Both the position numbers and the translations under genes were made by a program. Below, one piece after another: positions 50,835 to 63,900 of a stretch of DNA of 64,000 nucleotides. The notes beneath the pieces are model-generated. The model saw only the letters and a list, made by a program, of their open reading frames with translations. It was not told the DNA's origin and searched no databases. Positions within the stretch are counted from its first letter, which is position 1. Each line of letters starts with the position of its first letter. The stretch lies in contig VXAA01005181.1 of the NCBI GenBank assembly GCA_013399115.1, forward strand, positions 1 to 64,000. The letters are read 5' to 3'. The stretch comes from Anseranas semipalmata (lineage: Eukaryota > Chordata > Aves > Anseriformes > Anseranatidae).

Positions 50835-50859
50835 GGGGCGGCGGGGTTGGGGGTGGGGG
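50835..50859 (+). other. G-quadruplex-type G-run cluster
   Basis: Four or more G-runs of four to five bases lie within 25 bases (GGGG, GGGG, GGGGG, GGGGG with short loops, plus an early GGCGG). It fits the usual G4 pattern and includes a GGGGCGG Sp1-like box. It stands out in AT-rich surroundings. No promoter or exon is evident next to it. Confidence 0.65.
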
Positions 50860-52172
50860 AGCTACTTGCAGGGAGAAAATGAGGAGCTGATGTAGCTTGA
50901 CAGGGGAACAGCATAGAGGTACCTATGGACAGTGCAGGAGGCAGATGGCCTCCACCGCCCAGGACTTCTCCTCAAGTCTTGTGCTCCCTCATCACACATG
51001 TGCAGATCCAGTAGGCAAATTCCAGAGAAAATTAACATTGGCAAGCAATACTGGATGGGAAGGGGAAGAACTGTGGAGGAGGTCATTCCTGTCTGTGTAT
51101 TAATTTAATTACACTGAAAAATTTAATAGAGATTTTGTACAGCAGTATGTTAGATTAAGAGAACCAGGAATATCCATATTTAGAGAGAAGAAGGGAGGAG
51201 GAGGATCTTTGAAGAGAAGCAAGTCTCACACTGGAGAAAAAAAAAAATAAATCTCAGTGCTATCATTTTATTGAACAAAGTGCTGTCTTTCTGCTCTCAG
51301 AATTAGAGATGAGGTATAAATTTCGAAGTGTTTGACCAATTTACCATGGTGACCACACTCAACAGAAATAACCTCTCTAACAGCAACAGAGCAAAGCCAC
51401 CCAAACCCTAACCACAGTGTTCAGCCCTGCACAAGGGACACCCACTCTCACCTGAAGTGTTGAGCCAAGGGGCCATGCCAGGCACCCTCAGCAGTGCCAA
51501 GCCCAGCCACTTCTGCTGGGCCTCACCACCAGACCTGTGCCTCACATCAGGGAATATGTGTGGGAAAGTGTTATGTGGCCCCAGTGGTGGAGAGACAGGT
51601 GAGCAGCAGAAGGCTCTCCAGGCCTGCAGGTGCCTTGAAGTAGCCTGGTGTTGAAGGGCAAAGGATGAGACAGGAGATGGTACTGAGGTGAAAATCTCAC
51701 AGCTAGGCTATGTACAACCACATTTCAAACTGACTAGTTTCAGCCACATCAAAGCTTAGTCTCCACTGGATGTAGATTTTGGTTTATTTTTTGACCATGT
51801 AACACAGAAGCTTTTGTATATGTTCAGACATGACCTCGGGAAAAAATAATAAAAAAAAAATAAAACAGCAGAAAATGTTGCGGTGACACCTTTCAAAGTT
51901 GTGGGTAAACAAATGCAAATGCATATATGACTCTGAAAAGAGAGGCATTACATATATTACAGACTTACTGATTTGAATAGTATGGAACCTCTGGCTATAG
52001 CTTTAGGAGAGGAATGTATGCTTTCTCTACAGCCTGCTTTATATCGATTTCTAATTCAAGAGGACCTGATCCCAAACTTCTTTATTTGGCCAAAACTCTG
52101 ATTCTCCTGTTACAAATTTTGTCTGACTAAAGCTTAATTGGTTTGACGGCTTCATTCTGAAGCTCATTCTGA
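50860..52172. other. GC-richer region without identified gene
   Basis: From about 50860 to 51080 and 51360 to 51690 the sequence is GC-richer than elsewhere. A good splice-donor-like ACAGGTGAGC lies at about 51595-51604, and a donor-like site on the other strand (reverse of CTCACCTGAAG) near 51449. The 65-codon frame 51457-51654 is Cys/Ser/Gly-rich and unrecognised. These may be parts of an unannotated transcript, but nothing identifies one. Confidence 0.35.
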
Positions 52173-52825
52173 GAAGTTCAACAAGAGCCAGCAATGTGCA
52201 CTTGCAGCCGAAAAAGCTAACTGTATCCTGGGCTGCATCAAAAGAAGCATGACCAGAAGGTCGAGGGAGGTGATTCTCCCCCTCTACTCTGCTCTCATGA
52301 GACCTGGAGTACTGCGTTCAGCTCTGGGGCCCCCAAAATAAGAAGGACATGGACCTACTAGAATGAGTCCAAAGGAGGGCCATGAGGATGATCAGAGGGC
52401 TGGAGCACCTCTCCTATGAAGACAGGCTGAGAGAGCTGGGGTTGTTCTGACTGGAGAAGGCTCTGGGGAGACCTTATAGCAGCCTTCCAGTACCTGAAGA
52501 GGGCCTAGAAGAAAGCTGAGGAGGGACTCTTTGTCAGGGAGTGTAGTGATAGGACAAGGGCTAATGGCTTTAAACTAAAAGAGGGGAGATTTAGATTAGA
52601 TATAAGGAAGAACTTCTTTACTGTGATGGTGGTGAGGCACTGGAACAGGTTGCCCAGAAGAGCTGTGGATGCCCCATTGATGGAGGTGTTCAAGGTCAAG
52701 TTGGATGGGGCTGTGGGCAACCTGGTCTAGTGGAAGCTGTCCCTGCCCATGGCCGGGGTGTTGGAATTAGATGATCTTTAAGGTCCCTTCCAAATCAAAC
52801 CATTCTATAATTCTGTAGATTCTAT
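52173..52825 (+). mobile_element. CR1 LINE 3' part, plus strand
   Basis: This 650-base fragment carries the end of CR1 ORF2 in broken frames. It corresponds to the CALAA...ILGCIKRS region, the ILPLYSALMRPG-like segment, [19 protein letters not shown], and the C-terminus near 52610-52710 (GNLFQ...). The 3' UTR follows with CTGCCCATGGCCGGGGTGTTGG, GATGATCTTTAAGGTCC and a decayed ATTCTATAATTCTGTAG tail. Stops and small indels interrupt every frame. It is 5'-truncated at about 52173. Confidence 0.92.
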
Positions 52826-55500
52826 TCCTAGCTCTGGAAAAATAAAAATAAAAGAATAGGGATCTAAACTGTAATGTGGAATGTTTGTGTTCAGGGGTTT
52901 GGCAAGCTACACTGAAAAAGAGATTTTTCTCCCAGTAGTTTCTCTTGCAATGCCTAACTTGGAAGGGTGGTAAATGACGGCATTTAGATTTCCATAAATT
53001 TTTGCCGTATTCAGCTAATACTCCTGTATAATCCATCAGAAATATCTCTCTACACAGTACACTCTAAGGTCTTCTACAGAATACCATTGATGAATGTTCC
53101 CTTACATTGTTGTGTGGTATCAATGTTTGGCAGTTTACAAACACATGCTAGCAATACACATTAGAAACATCTTAGAAAGTGACAGGTGCAAAGAAGGAAA
53201 ATCTGTTTGGAAGACCTTTTCCCTAAATTGTTTTTGACAGTCATTTTGCATTAAACCACATTTGAGATAATGGGTGAAGCCTAGTTTCTCACTGCGTTCA
53301 GATCCTTGGTTTCCATACCATATGATGCTGCTGAATGTCCACACTGGTCTTGTGACATTGTCTTTAACTCTGTTCCAGTAGCATTAGGTTCAGGAGAGAT
53401 TACCTTTTTTATTTTATCTTTTTGTCTTGAAGAGTAACACTGTTGATGAAGGAAGACCTACCAAGACTGCATGCAATCTTTAATTAAATTCTAATTGGCA
53501 GTCTTTTCTTGACTATTCAAAATATAATATTGATTTAACTAAATGGGGTGAAATCTTCATATATTGACCTTTTTCCCACATTTTAATCAGTACAGACAGC
53601 AATTTCAGCCTCATTTGAATTGCTGGAGAGCAACATTTAGTTGTGGGATATGTTACTTTGCGGGGTAAGAGAGGATATGGGGAGGAAGAAATTAAGTTGA
53701 GCAATAAACATACTAGCAGGAGAAATGTGAGACTGAGTAGATGAAAAGCTGGAGAGCATGAGGTCTATCTGCCTATTTGCAGATAGGCAGACAGAGATAG
53801 GAGAGTCTACTGGTGACAAAAGGTAGTGAAAGCCCATCAGTTGTACACAGAGGAGGATTTGACATAATTTTTCTGCTGTGTCCTTGATTATTTATCATGA
53901 TGATTGCTTTGTAGAAAGGAACAGGAAAATATTGGGATGTCTTGTAATTTACCTACACAAATTCTGGCAAATCCCCACTATTGTCCCCCATATGGAAGGG
54001 AGTACATAACTGTGGCCTAGTACCTGAGCACTTTAAGCTTTTCTTTTTTCCCTCTAGAGTTGATCTAGAGAGGCATAATTGTTATGAGAACAAAGTTTTG
54101 CCTGAAGTGTAAGATTATCCTGGAAATACTTTGCTCAGATTTTTTTTCAGGCATCTCTGAACACCCTGCATTATACACTCTGATACTTTCACCTTTCTTT
54201 AGAAAATTTCACTTTTCTTTGTTTGTTTGTTTGTTTTACACAATTTTTGTTAGTTAACCTTTCTTGCAGTGTAGGCTCATGAGTGCTATAGGCTTGGACT
54301 CCGAGTTGTCATCAGCCTCTAGTTAAGATGACTACAGTTTGAGCATTTTCATTTCATTAGGAAAGACATTTTAGAGTTTCAAGCTGCATCCTGCTTTTGT
54401 TGTCAGTTGCTCTTCTCCCTACATAAGAGGGAGTGGGGTTGAGCCTAAACAGTGTAAGAAATGATGCCAACAGCACATTGCAGGGATACTTGGGTCTACA
54501 TTGATGAGTGCTGGATAATCAGTGAGACTCTAGAAGAACGAAGTATAGGATGCTGTTTTCTCAAACACCATAATCCTTACTCTTTCCAAAGTGGAACTAG
54601 CAGGGCTCACCAGTGGATCAAATGTCATTCACACTATCTATATTGACCTTGAGCTTGACCACAGAAACAAAATTTCAGCTCAATCTCTATGTATTATTGC
54701 ATCAGTACTGAAAAGTTGGACCTCTGTTTCAGGAAAGTGCTCCCTTTACGTAGATTCACAAAATGCTCAGGTGCAGTCCTTATTAAAATCTGAATATGTT
54801 GGAGAGTTGTTGGGACAGAGCATGATAAGCCGTTCTGAGTTTTGGAGACTCTAAGAAACTACATGAGATTAACAGAGCTTCAGCCTATTTGAAAGTACTA
54901 GATCACGTGGCAGTCTCAAATTTGAGTAGTAAAATCTGCTTTGCCTTTTGGGTAGAGCCTTTTGTACTGACTTCCTGGAAAGACAGCACAAAAATATAAT
55001 AGTAGTGTCAACTCTTGGTTGAGCTGGATCACTTAAAGCACTCCTGATGCAGCACAAAGACTTTTAGGATTGAGGCCAAGATAATTACACAGTGTAATTT
55101 TGTCTTTCAAGAGCTGCTCTCAGTGCTAACAAAAATGTCAATAAAGTTTATTTTCTTTCAAAACAGAGTTTATCTTATAGCAGCAGACATACAGAGTTTG
55201 ATGTTGGTATTTGTGACACACTGGGCCCTGCAGACCTCTACAGTCTGACTCTCCTAAAATCTCTATGTGCCAAATGCTTTTGAAAGAAGCACAGTTACTG
55301 GGTCACTCAGCAGTCTGAAACTGATGCCAACAATAGTGGTAAAACTATCAACCAGTGAAATAGCCTTCACCCAGGTTCTGTTCTTCTCATTTAACTGTTA
55401 GCTGCTGTTTAAGATGTTCCTTTCTACTGAATTCCTCAAGGAACTCTAAAGCAATACTGAAATATTAAATGTTTTCTTTTTTTCCACTGGTAAATGACTA
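52826..55500. other. Unassigned AT-rich DNA, no gene recognised
   Basis: Includes a short inverted repeat at 53768-53791 (TCTGCCTAT and its reverse complement around six bases) and a (GTTT)n run at about 54220-54236. The frames at 53135-53344, 54591-54854 and 54869-55057 have no motif. Confidence 0.6.
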
Positions 55501-58500
55501 TGGAGCATGATGTGGAATTTTTCCACGTCGTTATATGTTCAACTTTTTATTCAATTTCTTTGAAAAAACAACACTTCTGAACATTATGTAAAGATTTTCA
55601 GGTAACTGTTTCCCATTACATATAACTGACTGTCTTATAACTATTCTGACCTAAACTTTACGGTTCTTGAGTATGCCTTTAGGAATTCTCTACAGAAGAA
55701 AATTTCAAAGTGAAGCCCAGTTCAACTGCATTAGATATTTTATTTTTAGGAATGTGATTGGAATGATAAACCATTTAATAACAGAAGTATAGACCTCTGC
55801 ACTGTGGCCTAAGAAACATTATAGATTCTAACTTCATCCTTTCCAAAACAATCTGAGTCATGATTTACCTGTATTTCTATTTCCCTCTAAATACGTATTT
55901 CTGTTATCTATAAATATGTATTTACTTATACACATACATACACACTTCCACAGTCTGATATGTGAAGATTGGTATCAAAAGGTGACCTTAATTTGCCCTA
56001 TATGAATCATAGTGCTATATGACCATATTTTCAACATATGTAAACTGTAATGGCCACAGTGAGTTGCCTTGTCTGTCTGCGCAAGCTGAGGATGTAAACC
56101 ATTGTAGGTAGATGGGTATCCCCATATAGTTATGTATGATGTATGATGAGAAGTGCTAGAGATGTAATGGTGCTATTTGTATTAAAGTCACAGTGTTTAA
56201 AAAAATAATAATAATAATTGGAAAAATAGTACAGATGAAATGTAGTCTTGCTGGAAATGAAGAAATTAATGTGATGGATTGTATGGAGGGCATTACTATG
56301 GCATATTATAAATTGTACTCCAAGGTTGTGAAATAGGGAAAATTTATAAAGGGAATGACAGTTGCTAAACAACTGCAAACTTTTCTAATGCATCTTCCAA
56401 TAAATTTGCGTAACAATGTAGTAAGGAAATTGATTATTCTGGATGAGTTTAATGAATTTTAAAAATGGATATATTCAGACATGTTATAATACAAAGATAT
56501 TCCAGGCTGTCTGAACAGGGTGCAAGAGGGAATGTCACATTTTTTCAATTAAAACAATATGCTTTTACTGTTGTTCTGTTGTTTAGCTCAGTACTATCTA
56601 ACAAGCACACACGGTACTCCCAGAACACCTTGCTCTCATTGTATTCTGTTTTTTTCTATTCTAGTTCAGTTCATTTAAGCAAAACTTCTTCAGTTTTATT
56701 TTATGCCTGTCAACTCTAAACCCAACAAAGCCAATAATGCACGGTGAAAGAACTTACTTTCTTGCAAATATGTGTGCCTAGAAATTTTTTAAACATCATC
56801 TTCACATTGGCTTTTTTAAAACTTTTTTTCTAGAACAGTCTAGGTTCATGAAACATGAATGAAAATGAAGGGAATGTGTAGTCCTGGCATTTTGTCAGAA
56901 TGTTTTGTTGTTTGAATGAGGGTGATTTGATACTGTTCAGGGCCATTGAATTATCACAGATTCTATTATATTTAGTTTTGCAAGGGCTCCAGTCCCATGA
57001 AAGTGACATACCCTGGCTGCTCTTTGCAAACACACAGAGCTTTGGAAGGTTCATAACCTAGCTGAGATCCAGGCCGGAGATCTAGGGTGATGAGAAGGCA
57101 AAATGAAGTTGGGTCCCAATTGTATAATCACAAACATATGTATATATGCTCTTGCCTGTGGCAGTCCAGCTTACAGTAAATAACTGCAGGTCTTTTCTGT
57201 CTAGTGTCCCTCTGATCCCTTGCTGAGTTTCTTGCTGTGTAGCATAGTAGTTCTGTCAAAGAATAAAGAAAAAGAACACAGTAGACAGTGAAAGTGTTTC
57301 TTAGAAGTGTAGAAACAATGAGGTATAAAACCAAGGAAAGTGGAAGAATATTACAGTGTAGAGATACAGGTGGCAATACAAAATACAAATGGTAATATAC
57401 ATATTTAAAGTGTTTTCTTATTTATATTAATTAGTTTGTATATAATCTTCAGTAAAACAGAAGTGAGCATAGAATTCATTGGAAGCCTGGCAGTTTTTCT
57501 GGCATGCTTTGAAACACGTGACCCTGGGTTCTGTAAGATCAGATTAGAATTGAACCCTAGAGCTTCAGCTATGGAGCAGTAGTTAGATACTAAGAAATCT
57601 AGGGAGGGCCCATTTGAACAGAAAAGGAAGCAATTCTGTGAAGTATTCTAGATGATCTGAAAAATATGTAACAAAGCAAATTAGCCAAGATTCAAAACAC
57701 TCATAGAAAATTAAATTGTACTTGCAACCACAGATTTGATAAGGCACAGAACCTACTTAACTTGTCACCGCACTGGAAGTACTGTTAGATGAGCTGTACA
57801 GAATTTTGTTACTTTGGGGTGTAACCCAATATTGTGAATTGGTAATAATGTTGGTAAAAAGCTAAGTTGTGAAAACCAAGCTGGCAAAAAAAATCTGTAA
57901 CTGTTGTAGGGACTTTCCATAACTGAGAAATTGTCACTTTTTTTATGTCATCAACATTGATGGGACATCTCTACTCTAAAGCTGGTTTCAAGTAAAGGCA
58001 CATGAAGTTTCTTACTTAAACAAAAATGCAGACTTCAAAGACAATTTGCTGATTGGATATTGCTTAGCTTTGGCCAACTGTGCTAATAATCCTTTTGAAG
58101 TAATTGCTTTTGCTCAAAAGAGCTCCTTTTTGGATAGGATTCATGCAGTTTTGCAAGGTTTAGAGTTCGTATCCAATATTAAGTCATAGTGTTAGCCTGG
58201 AAATGCATGCTGACCTAGTAAGGGAATTGAGAGCAGGAACCATTTCAGACTTTCAGTCCATCTGAAACTGCTCACTTGGAACCCCTTCATGAATACTGTA
58301 TTCCTTTGCAAGATGTGCTGCCTGCAGTTTCTGGGATAGAAACAAGAGAGCTATTACTCACTCCTAAAGACTTTCACTACCATTTGTAGCAAGAAACCAT
58401 TATGGAGGTGCTTAAAGGAAGGTGGAAGATAGGGAATATTTTTGTCTTATAGGCAAAAAAAAACAAAGAAAATATTCTCCATTTATGTTCTTCTTAAAAT

Positions 58501-58595
58501 TGTCGTCATAATACAATTATGCAAATGAGAAGCTGAAATCACACTAAGTATTTCTTCTATTTTTTGATGCATATACTTACTGGATCAGAATGGAA
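55501..58595. other. Unassigned AT-rich DNA, no gene recognised
   Basis: Ordinary low-GC sequence with an (ATA)n-like run near 56201-56216. No repeat family or gene is recognised. Confidence 0.6.
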
Positions 58596-58627
58596 TTAAA
58601 AACAAACAAACAAACAAACAAACAAAA
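58596..58627 (+). repeat. (AAAC)n microsatellite
   Basis: About seven perfect AAAC units. It is a simple repeat with no sign of an adjoining element. Confidence 0.9.
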
Positions 58628-60148
58628 CCCAATGCACACACGAAGCCATACAGCTGAATTCAGGGAATGTGAAAGAGCATGAGAAATTCACATTGGAACC
58701 ATTCCCAATACATTGTATAAATAAAAGATAGAGAAGTTTTTGGGTGTGTTTTATCTCCTCCATTTTTCATAGAATGTTGAGTGTGGGGAATGAAGCATTC
58801 CTGAGGCAGTCAGCAACACCTCTTCTTTCCTGATTTCTGTCTTGTTTCCCCTTTCAGACCCACCAGCTTTCTCTCTCTTCTCTCACTCTTCCACAAAAGA
58901 TTTCCAGCAGAGAGCAGCTGGTGCCTCGTTTTGGCTGCTTTCCCCAGACTCGGGGGGCTTTCACTAGAAATCAATGGTTGCTTATTTTCCCCTGTACTGT
59001 GTTTTTTATGTGTGGACTGACATGGCCTCAACCATACTGACCCATTCTGCTGAGATATTTCCATTCAGATGTGCCTCTTTACAAATAGCGGAAATTAGTA
59101 GAGGGCCAGTGTCAAACTGCTTGTCACATCTTGTTTTCAATCTGTTGAAATCAGGTTTATAGTGTCCTATTCAGAAGCCTAGATGGCTTTTGAATGGACA
59201 CAATGCATTTCAGGCGTTCCATCAGGCGATAAATGCAGAACCACACATTGCTATTAAAAAATAATCAAAATGATTAGTCTTTTGAATTTTCTGAAGTAAC
59301 TTGTTTGCTTGGAATTTGTTGTCTTAATTGTGCTACGTCACTTGTTCATAGGTATTCATCTTCATAAGATGTAAAATCATTCCTAGCTGATCTGTCAGTG
59401 TTGCAGTTGTATCGTGAATAAGTTCTCCTATTGATTTAGCAGTAATGAATGAATGAGTAAGTGAATGAATGAATAATCAGAGGACTGCTAGAATGGATGC
59501 AGTAAGCTTGAGCTACTGGTATTCTCTTTGGCTTCTAGAGGCTTCTGTAAAATACAGTTTTGTTTTATATCTCCACCCAATAAGCAACCATTTTAGAATC
59601 TCAATAAGGCAGAATATAGCTTGAGTTACACTAGGTATTATGTGTTACCTCAAAATGAGGAAGGAACTTTTCTAAACTGTTTATAAACTTAAAACTTTGT
59701 GGAAAGATAAGTTTTTGATAAAATTTTTCATGAAATTAGAATCTATAATTCTGCTTTTTGGTAATATATTATTAACATATTACTATGGCATCTAAGCATG
59801 AACAAAAACCTTATCACATATTAAGGAACCTTTAAAACAGATAATAATTTTAGCTCAACTTATTTGAATGTCTTCATACTTGGCTCTTGATGGCATTTGG
59901 TTGCCAAATAATAAAACTATTGAAATAACATGCAAATGCATGCTGTGTGATTTTCCACTAATTTTTAACAATATGCAGAGGTGTAGAGCTCCAGATACAA
60001 GCACTTCTCGCTACATGCTCTAAAGTAACTGCTGTCATGTACTTGTGAAAACATTCAAAGTGTTACCCTAGGAACACTTATTTGAATCTCAATATGTGTT
60101 TATTTGAATGAACAGTCAGCCACAACTTTCCCTTTTCTTTTGAAAGAT
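58628..60148. other. Unassigned DNA, no gene recognised
   Basis: A pyrimidine-rich run leading to CCCCTTTCAG at 58848-58857 is a textbook-looking splice acceptor, followed by about 110 bases of moderately GC-rich sequence. I see no matching exon. A short (GAAT)n run lies at about 59447-59474. Confidence 0.5.
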
Positions 60149-60329
60149 GAAAAAGAAAAAGAAAAAGAAAAAGAAAAAGAAAAAGAAAAAGAAAAAGAAA
60201 AAGAAAAAGAAAAAGAAAAAGAAAAAGAGAAAGAAAAAGAGAAAGAAAAAGAAAAGGAAAAAGAAAAAAAAAGGAAAAAGAAAAGGAAAAAGAAGAAAAA
60301 GAAAGAGAAAGAGAAAAAGAAAGAGAAAA
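60149..60329 (+). repeat. (GAAAAA)n polypurine microsatellite
   Basis: About 180 bases of pure purine on the plus strand, regular six-base GAAAAA units at first and then irregular. It is a triplex and length-polymorphism candidate. The Lys/Glu frames on the plus strand and Phe/Ser frames on the minus strand come from the repeat. Confidence 0.95.
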
Positions 60330-61734
60330 TCAAATGGAGGTGGTGTAACCCTGCAGAATCTCACTGCAGTAGTGGAAGGAAATTTAGAAACATTAAACAT
60401 TCTGTAGTGCACAACACCTAAAACTGTTGAGAATTCTTGTGCAATTTCCAATATTCATTAACCATCAAGCTGACAGATAGGACTGACTGTAAAGAGTGAA
60501 GCTTTCTCTGTGTAAATACCACTCAGGGGTTTCATCTGCTACATGGTCTACAGAAGTTATTATCACCAGTTGTGGCCTGGAAGGAGATCTTGGAGTCCTT
60601 TGGCTGTGGAGACATTAGGAAGGATAGCAATTTCCTGTAAATGGAATTCTTGCTCCCTGTACTTGTGACTATTATCTTTGTTTTGGGTCTGTAGACACAA
60701 CAGCAATTGTGCAATTCAGCTATCTCTTCTCCTTTTCCAAAAGCAACTGCAACTGCAGCAAACTGCAGTTTTTGCCTGAGGGTTACAGACAAAAGGTTAG
60801 TGGGGAAAGATGCATTCGCCAGTCTTACTGACTGTGGGATGATCATTAAGAATGACTCTGACAATCTGGTAGGCTAACTATAAACTAGAGAATAAAAACA
60901 AATACCACATAGCTTAGAAGAGGTGGTATGTAATTGTTTAAGTAACTTCTGAGGTCAGTTGTTATCTTATCTCTTAAGTCTCATGTAACAAACTTTATTA
61001 ATAAATGGTCTAGCTTATGTTTAACAAAGCTTTTCTTATGCTTTCCATGTATGACATTTTGAATTGTGGCCTGAGTCCATCAGGAGCAGTCCATTATTTC
61101 AAGTTAACTAGATACAAAGCCATGTTACATAGCAAGAAGGATATGCCTTAAACAAAACATTAGAGCTATTGGTTGCACTTTAAAGCAACCAACCACTTAC
61201 ATCCATGTGTATGTTAAAAACTGTTGCTAACTTTTTTATAAAAAATTTGCATTTCAGAAGTGTAGGACATTCAGAACATCTGGACTAGAATTTTGCAGAA
61301 CTTCTTTATATGCTGTGTTCTTATCTATATGTACTGCAGATATGTTATGTTTATGATTAGAAGCCCTTTGCTCATATCTTCATTCTGTATCAACACTATA
61401 ATGAGATAGCATGGTTGCTGTTGATCTACATGATATAAGGTTATGTTACAGGGAACATATCAGTAATATGTCTCATGAATTAACTTTAGTATGCTTTATT
61501 TTATAATAATAAAAACACTTCCCCAGGAACAGAAACTATGTTTTCTACGTCATGATCTGTGGTTTTAGGAGGGGCCTTCCTCTAATTTCTGTAATCTTAC
61601 AGTTCAAGTGTAGAAGTGCATACAGTCAGAAATTAGTCTTTAAGAAACAATAATAATGTATGTAAGCCCCTCTTTGAAGCTTCCCAAATGCCTGCAAACC
61701 ATACCAAGTTTTTTAATTATCCATATTCTGGCCC
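60330..61734. other. Unassigned DNA, no gene recognised
   Basis: A 110-codon minus-strand frame at 60532-60864 is the longest here and has no motif that I recognise. The remainder is AT-rich without repeats. Confidence 0.6.
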
Positions 61735-61785
61735 TGGCTTGCTGACTGGAAACTAGCCAATGTTATACCCATCTACAAAAAGGGC

Positions 61786-62087
61786 ATGAGACAAGATCCA
61801 GGAAACTACAGACCTGTTAGTTTAACCTCAGTGCCCGGAAAAGTTACGGAGAAGATTATCCTGGGTGATATAGAAAGGCAGTTAAATAACAAAGAAATTA
61901 TCAGGCATAGTCAACATGGGTTCATGAAGGGAAAGTCCTGCCTTAGTAATTTGTACTCCTATGATAAGGTCATGCACTTGGTGGATGAAAGGAAGGTGGT
62001 GGATGTAATCTTTCTGGATTTTAGTAAGGCCTTTGATAATTTCCCTCACAGCATCCTTCTGGACAAATTGTCCAACTGTGAGATCAC
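61786..62087 (+). pseudogene. CR1 reverse transcriptase, N-terminal part of the RT domain
   Basis: About 100 codons in one frame show NYRPVSLTSVPGKVTEKI, then SQHGFMKGKSCLSNL, then the RT motif A segment VIFLDFSKAFD with the catalytic Asp codon at about 62017-62019, then HSILLDKLSNCE. This is the core of the polymerase that copies the LINE RNA at the nicked target. The frame is broken by the inserted CR1 tail just after NCE. A residue is missing in the NLYSYDKV segment compared with the usual family pattern. Confidence 0.88.
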
Positions 62088-62922
62088 AGAATCATAGAAT
62101 CATAGAATATCCGAGTTGGAAGGGACCCACAAGGATCATCGAGTCCAACTCCTAGGTCCCCACAGGACCACCCCAAAAATCAGACCCTATGTCTGAGAGC
62201 ATTGTCCAAATATTTCTTGAACTCCATCAGGTTCAGTGCTGTGACCACTTCCCCAGGGAGCCTGTTCCAGCACGTAACCACTTCCCCAGTGAAGAACCTT
62301 TTCCTGACACCCAGCCTGACCCGCCCCTGTCGTAGATTCGAGCCATTCTCGCAGGTCCTGTCACTGGTTACCAGAGAGCAGAGATCAGCGCCTGCCCCTC
62401 CACTCCCCTCGTGAGGAAGCTGTAAACTGTGAAGAGGTCTCCCCTCAGACTCCTCTTCTCTGGGCTGAACAATCCAAGTGACCTCAGCCACTCCTCATGC
62501 TTCTTCCCCTCTAGACACTTTACCATCTTTGTTGCCCTCCTTTGGACACTCTCCAACAGTTTTATGTCTTTCCTGTACTGTGGTGCCCAAAACTGCACAC
62601 CGTGCTTGAGGTGAAGCCACACCAGTGCAGAGCAGAGCGGGACAATCCCTTCCCTCGACCAGATAGCAATGCCGTGCCTGATGCACCCCAGGGTACGGTT
62701 GGCCCTCCTGGCCGCCAAGGCACAGGGCTGACTCATGTTCAGCTTGCTGTGGACCAAAACCCCCAGATCCCTTTCTTCAGGGCTGCTCTCCAGCATCTCA
62801 TCCCCCAGTCTGTACGTGTAACCAGGGTTGCCCCTTCCTAGGTGCAGAATCCGGCACTTGCTCTTGTTAAACTTCATATTGTTCATGATTGCCCAGCTCT
62901 TTAATTTGTCCAGATCTCTCTA
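62088..62922 (-). mobile_element. CR1 LINE inserted in reverse orientation in another CR1
   Basis: On the plus strand it begins with the reversed tail CACAGAATCATAGAATCATAG and GGAAGGGACCCACAAGG, followed by the 3' UTR. The minus strand then gives the ORF2 C-terminus in two frames: 62886-62368 ([19 protein letters not shown]..., [35 protein letters not shown]) and, after a frameshift, 62491-62180 (SDRTCENGSNL, RKRFFTGEVVTCWN, NALRHRV stop). It ends upstream at a [13 protein letters not shown] codon run near 62922. Because it splits the plus-strand copy it must be the younger insertion. Confidence 0.93.
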
Positions 62923-63900
62923 TAACAGGTTCATGCTATGCTGGTTCAGCAGTAGAACTCAGAGGGCTGTAGTGAATGGGATAACACCTGGCTGGTGGCT
63001 GGTAACCAGTGGTGTTCCCCAGAGCTCAATTCTAGGGCCAGTTCTGTTAAAAATGTTTATTAATGATATAGATGCAGGAGTGGAAGGCATCCTTAACAAG
63101 TTTGCTGATGATAGTAAATTAGGAGGTGCTGTTGACTCTCTTGAGGGATGAGATGCCTTGCAGAGGGATCTGGTTGTCTTGGAGAATTGGACAATCATCA
63201 ACAGCATGAAGTTCAACAAAGGTAAATGCTGGGTGCTGCACCTGTGACAGAATAATGCTGGACACAGATACAGACACAGACTGGTAGATGAGTGGCTAGA
63301 AAGCAGCTCTCCAGAAAGGGACCTGGAGGTGCTGGTCAACAGCTGGCTTAACATGAGCCAGCAGTGTGCCACGGCAGCCTGGAGGGCAAAAAACATTTTG
63401 AGATTCATTAAACACGGCACAGCCAGACAGTTAAAAGAGGTGATTCCCCCTCTATATTTAGCTTTGGTGCGGCCCCACCTTGAATACATGTGCAATTTTG
63501 GGCTCCACAATATAGAAAGTAGTGAAGATATTTGATGTAGGCAAGAGGAGGGCAACAAGGCTGGAAAAAGGGCTGGAAGGCATGTCCTATGTGGAGAGCT
63601 TAAGGACACTTGGGTTGCCTAGTTTGGAAAAGAGGAGGACAGGAGGCAAATTCATTGCTCTCTACAATTTCCTGAGGAGGAGAAGTGGAGGGGGAGGTGT
63701 CGGTCTCTTCTCCCTGCTAACCAATGATAAGAAGTGAGGGAACAGCACGAAGTGCACCAGGGGAGTTTTAGACTAGATATTAGGAAGCATGAGGGTGGTT
63801 AGACACTGGAACAGGCTTCCTAGAGAGGTGGTAGATGCCCCATGCCTGTCAGTGTTCAAGAGGCATTTGGATAATGCCCTCAATACCATGCTTTAAGATT
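62923..63900 (+). pseudogene. CR1 reverse transcriptase, second part, plus strand
   Basis: After the insertion the outer copy continues with [21 protein letters not shown]. The usual SGVPQGS of RT motif B here reads SGVPQSS. Next come [23 protein letters not shown] with the catalytic FADD codons at 63101-63112, and GAVDSLEG ending in a stop. In later frames come NSWLNMSQQCATAAWRA, LYLALVRPHLEY, GKRRATRLEKGLEGMSYVE, RTLGLPSLEKRR and a C-terminus near 63890. At least three frame changes and several stops make it non-functional. Confidence 0.85.

Noticed and set aside
58840..58970. A textbook splice acceptor followed by a possible exon
   Set aside because: No open frame with recognisable content and no matching donor could be defined; single acceptor-like sites are common by chance.
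60100..60451. Lys-rich and Phe-rich frames up to 111 codons
   Set aside because: They are products of the (GAAAAA)n tract.
62959..63609. A 216-codon minus-strand open frame
   Set aside because: It is the antisense of the plus-strand CR1 ORF2; CR1 antisense is often open by composition.
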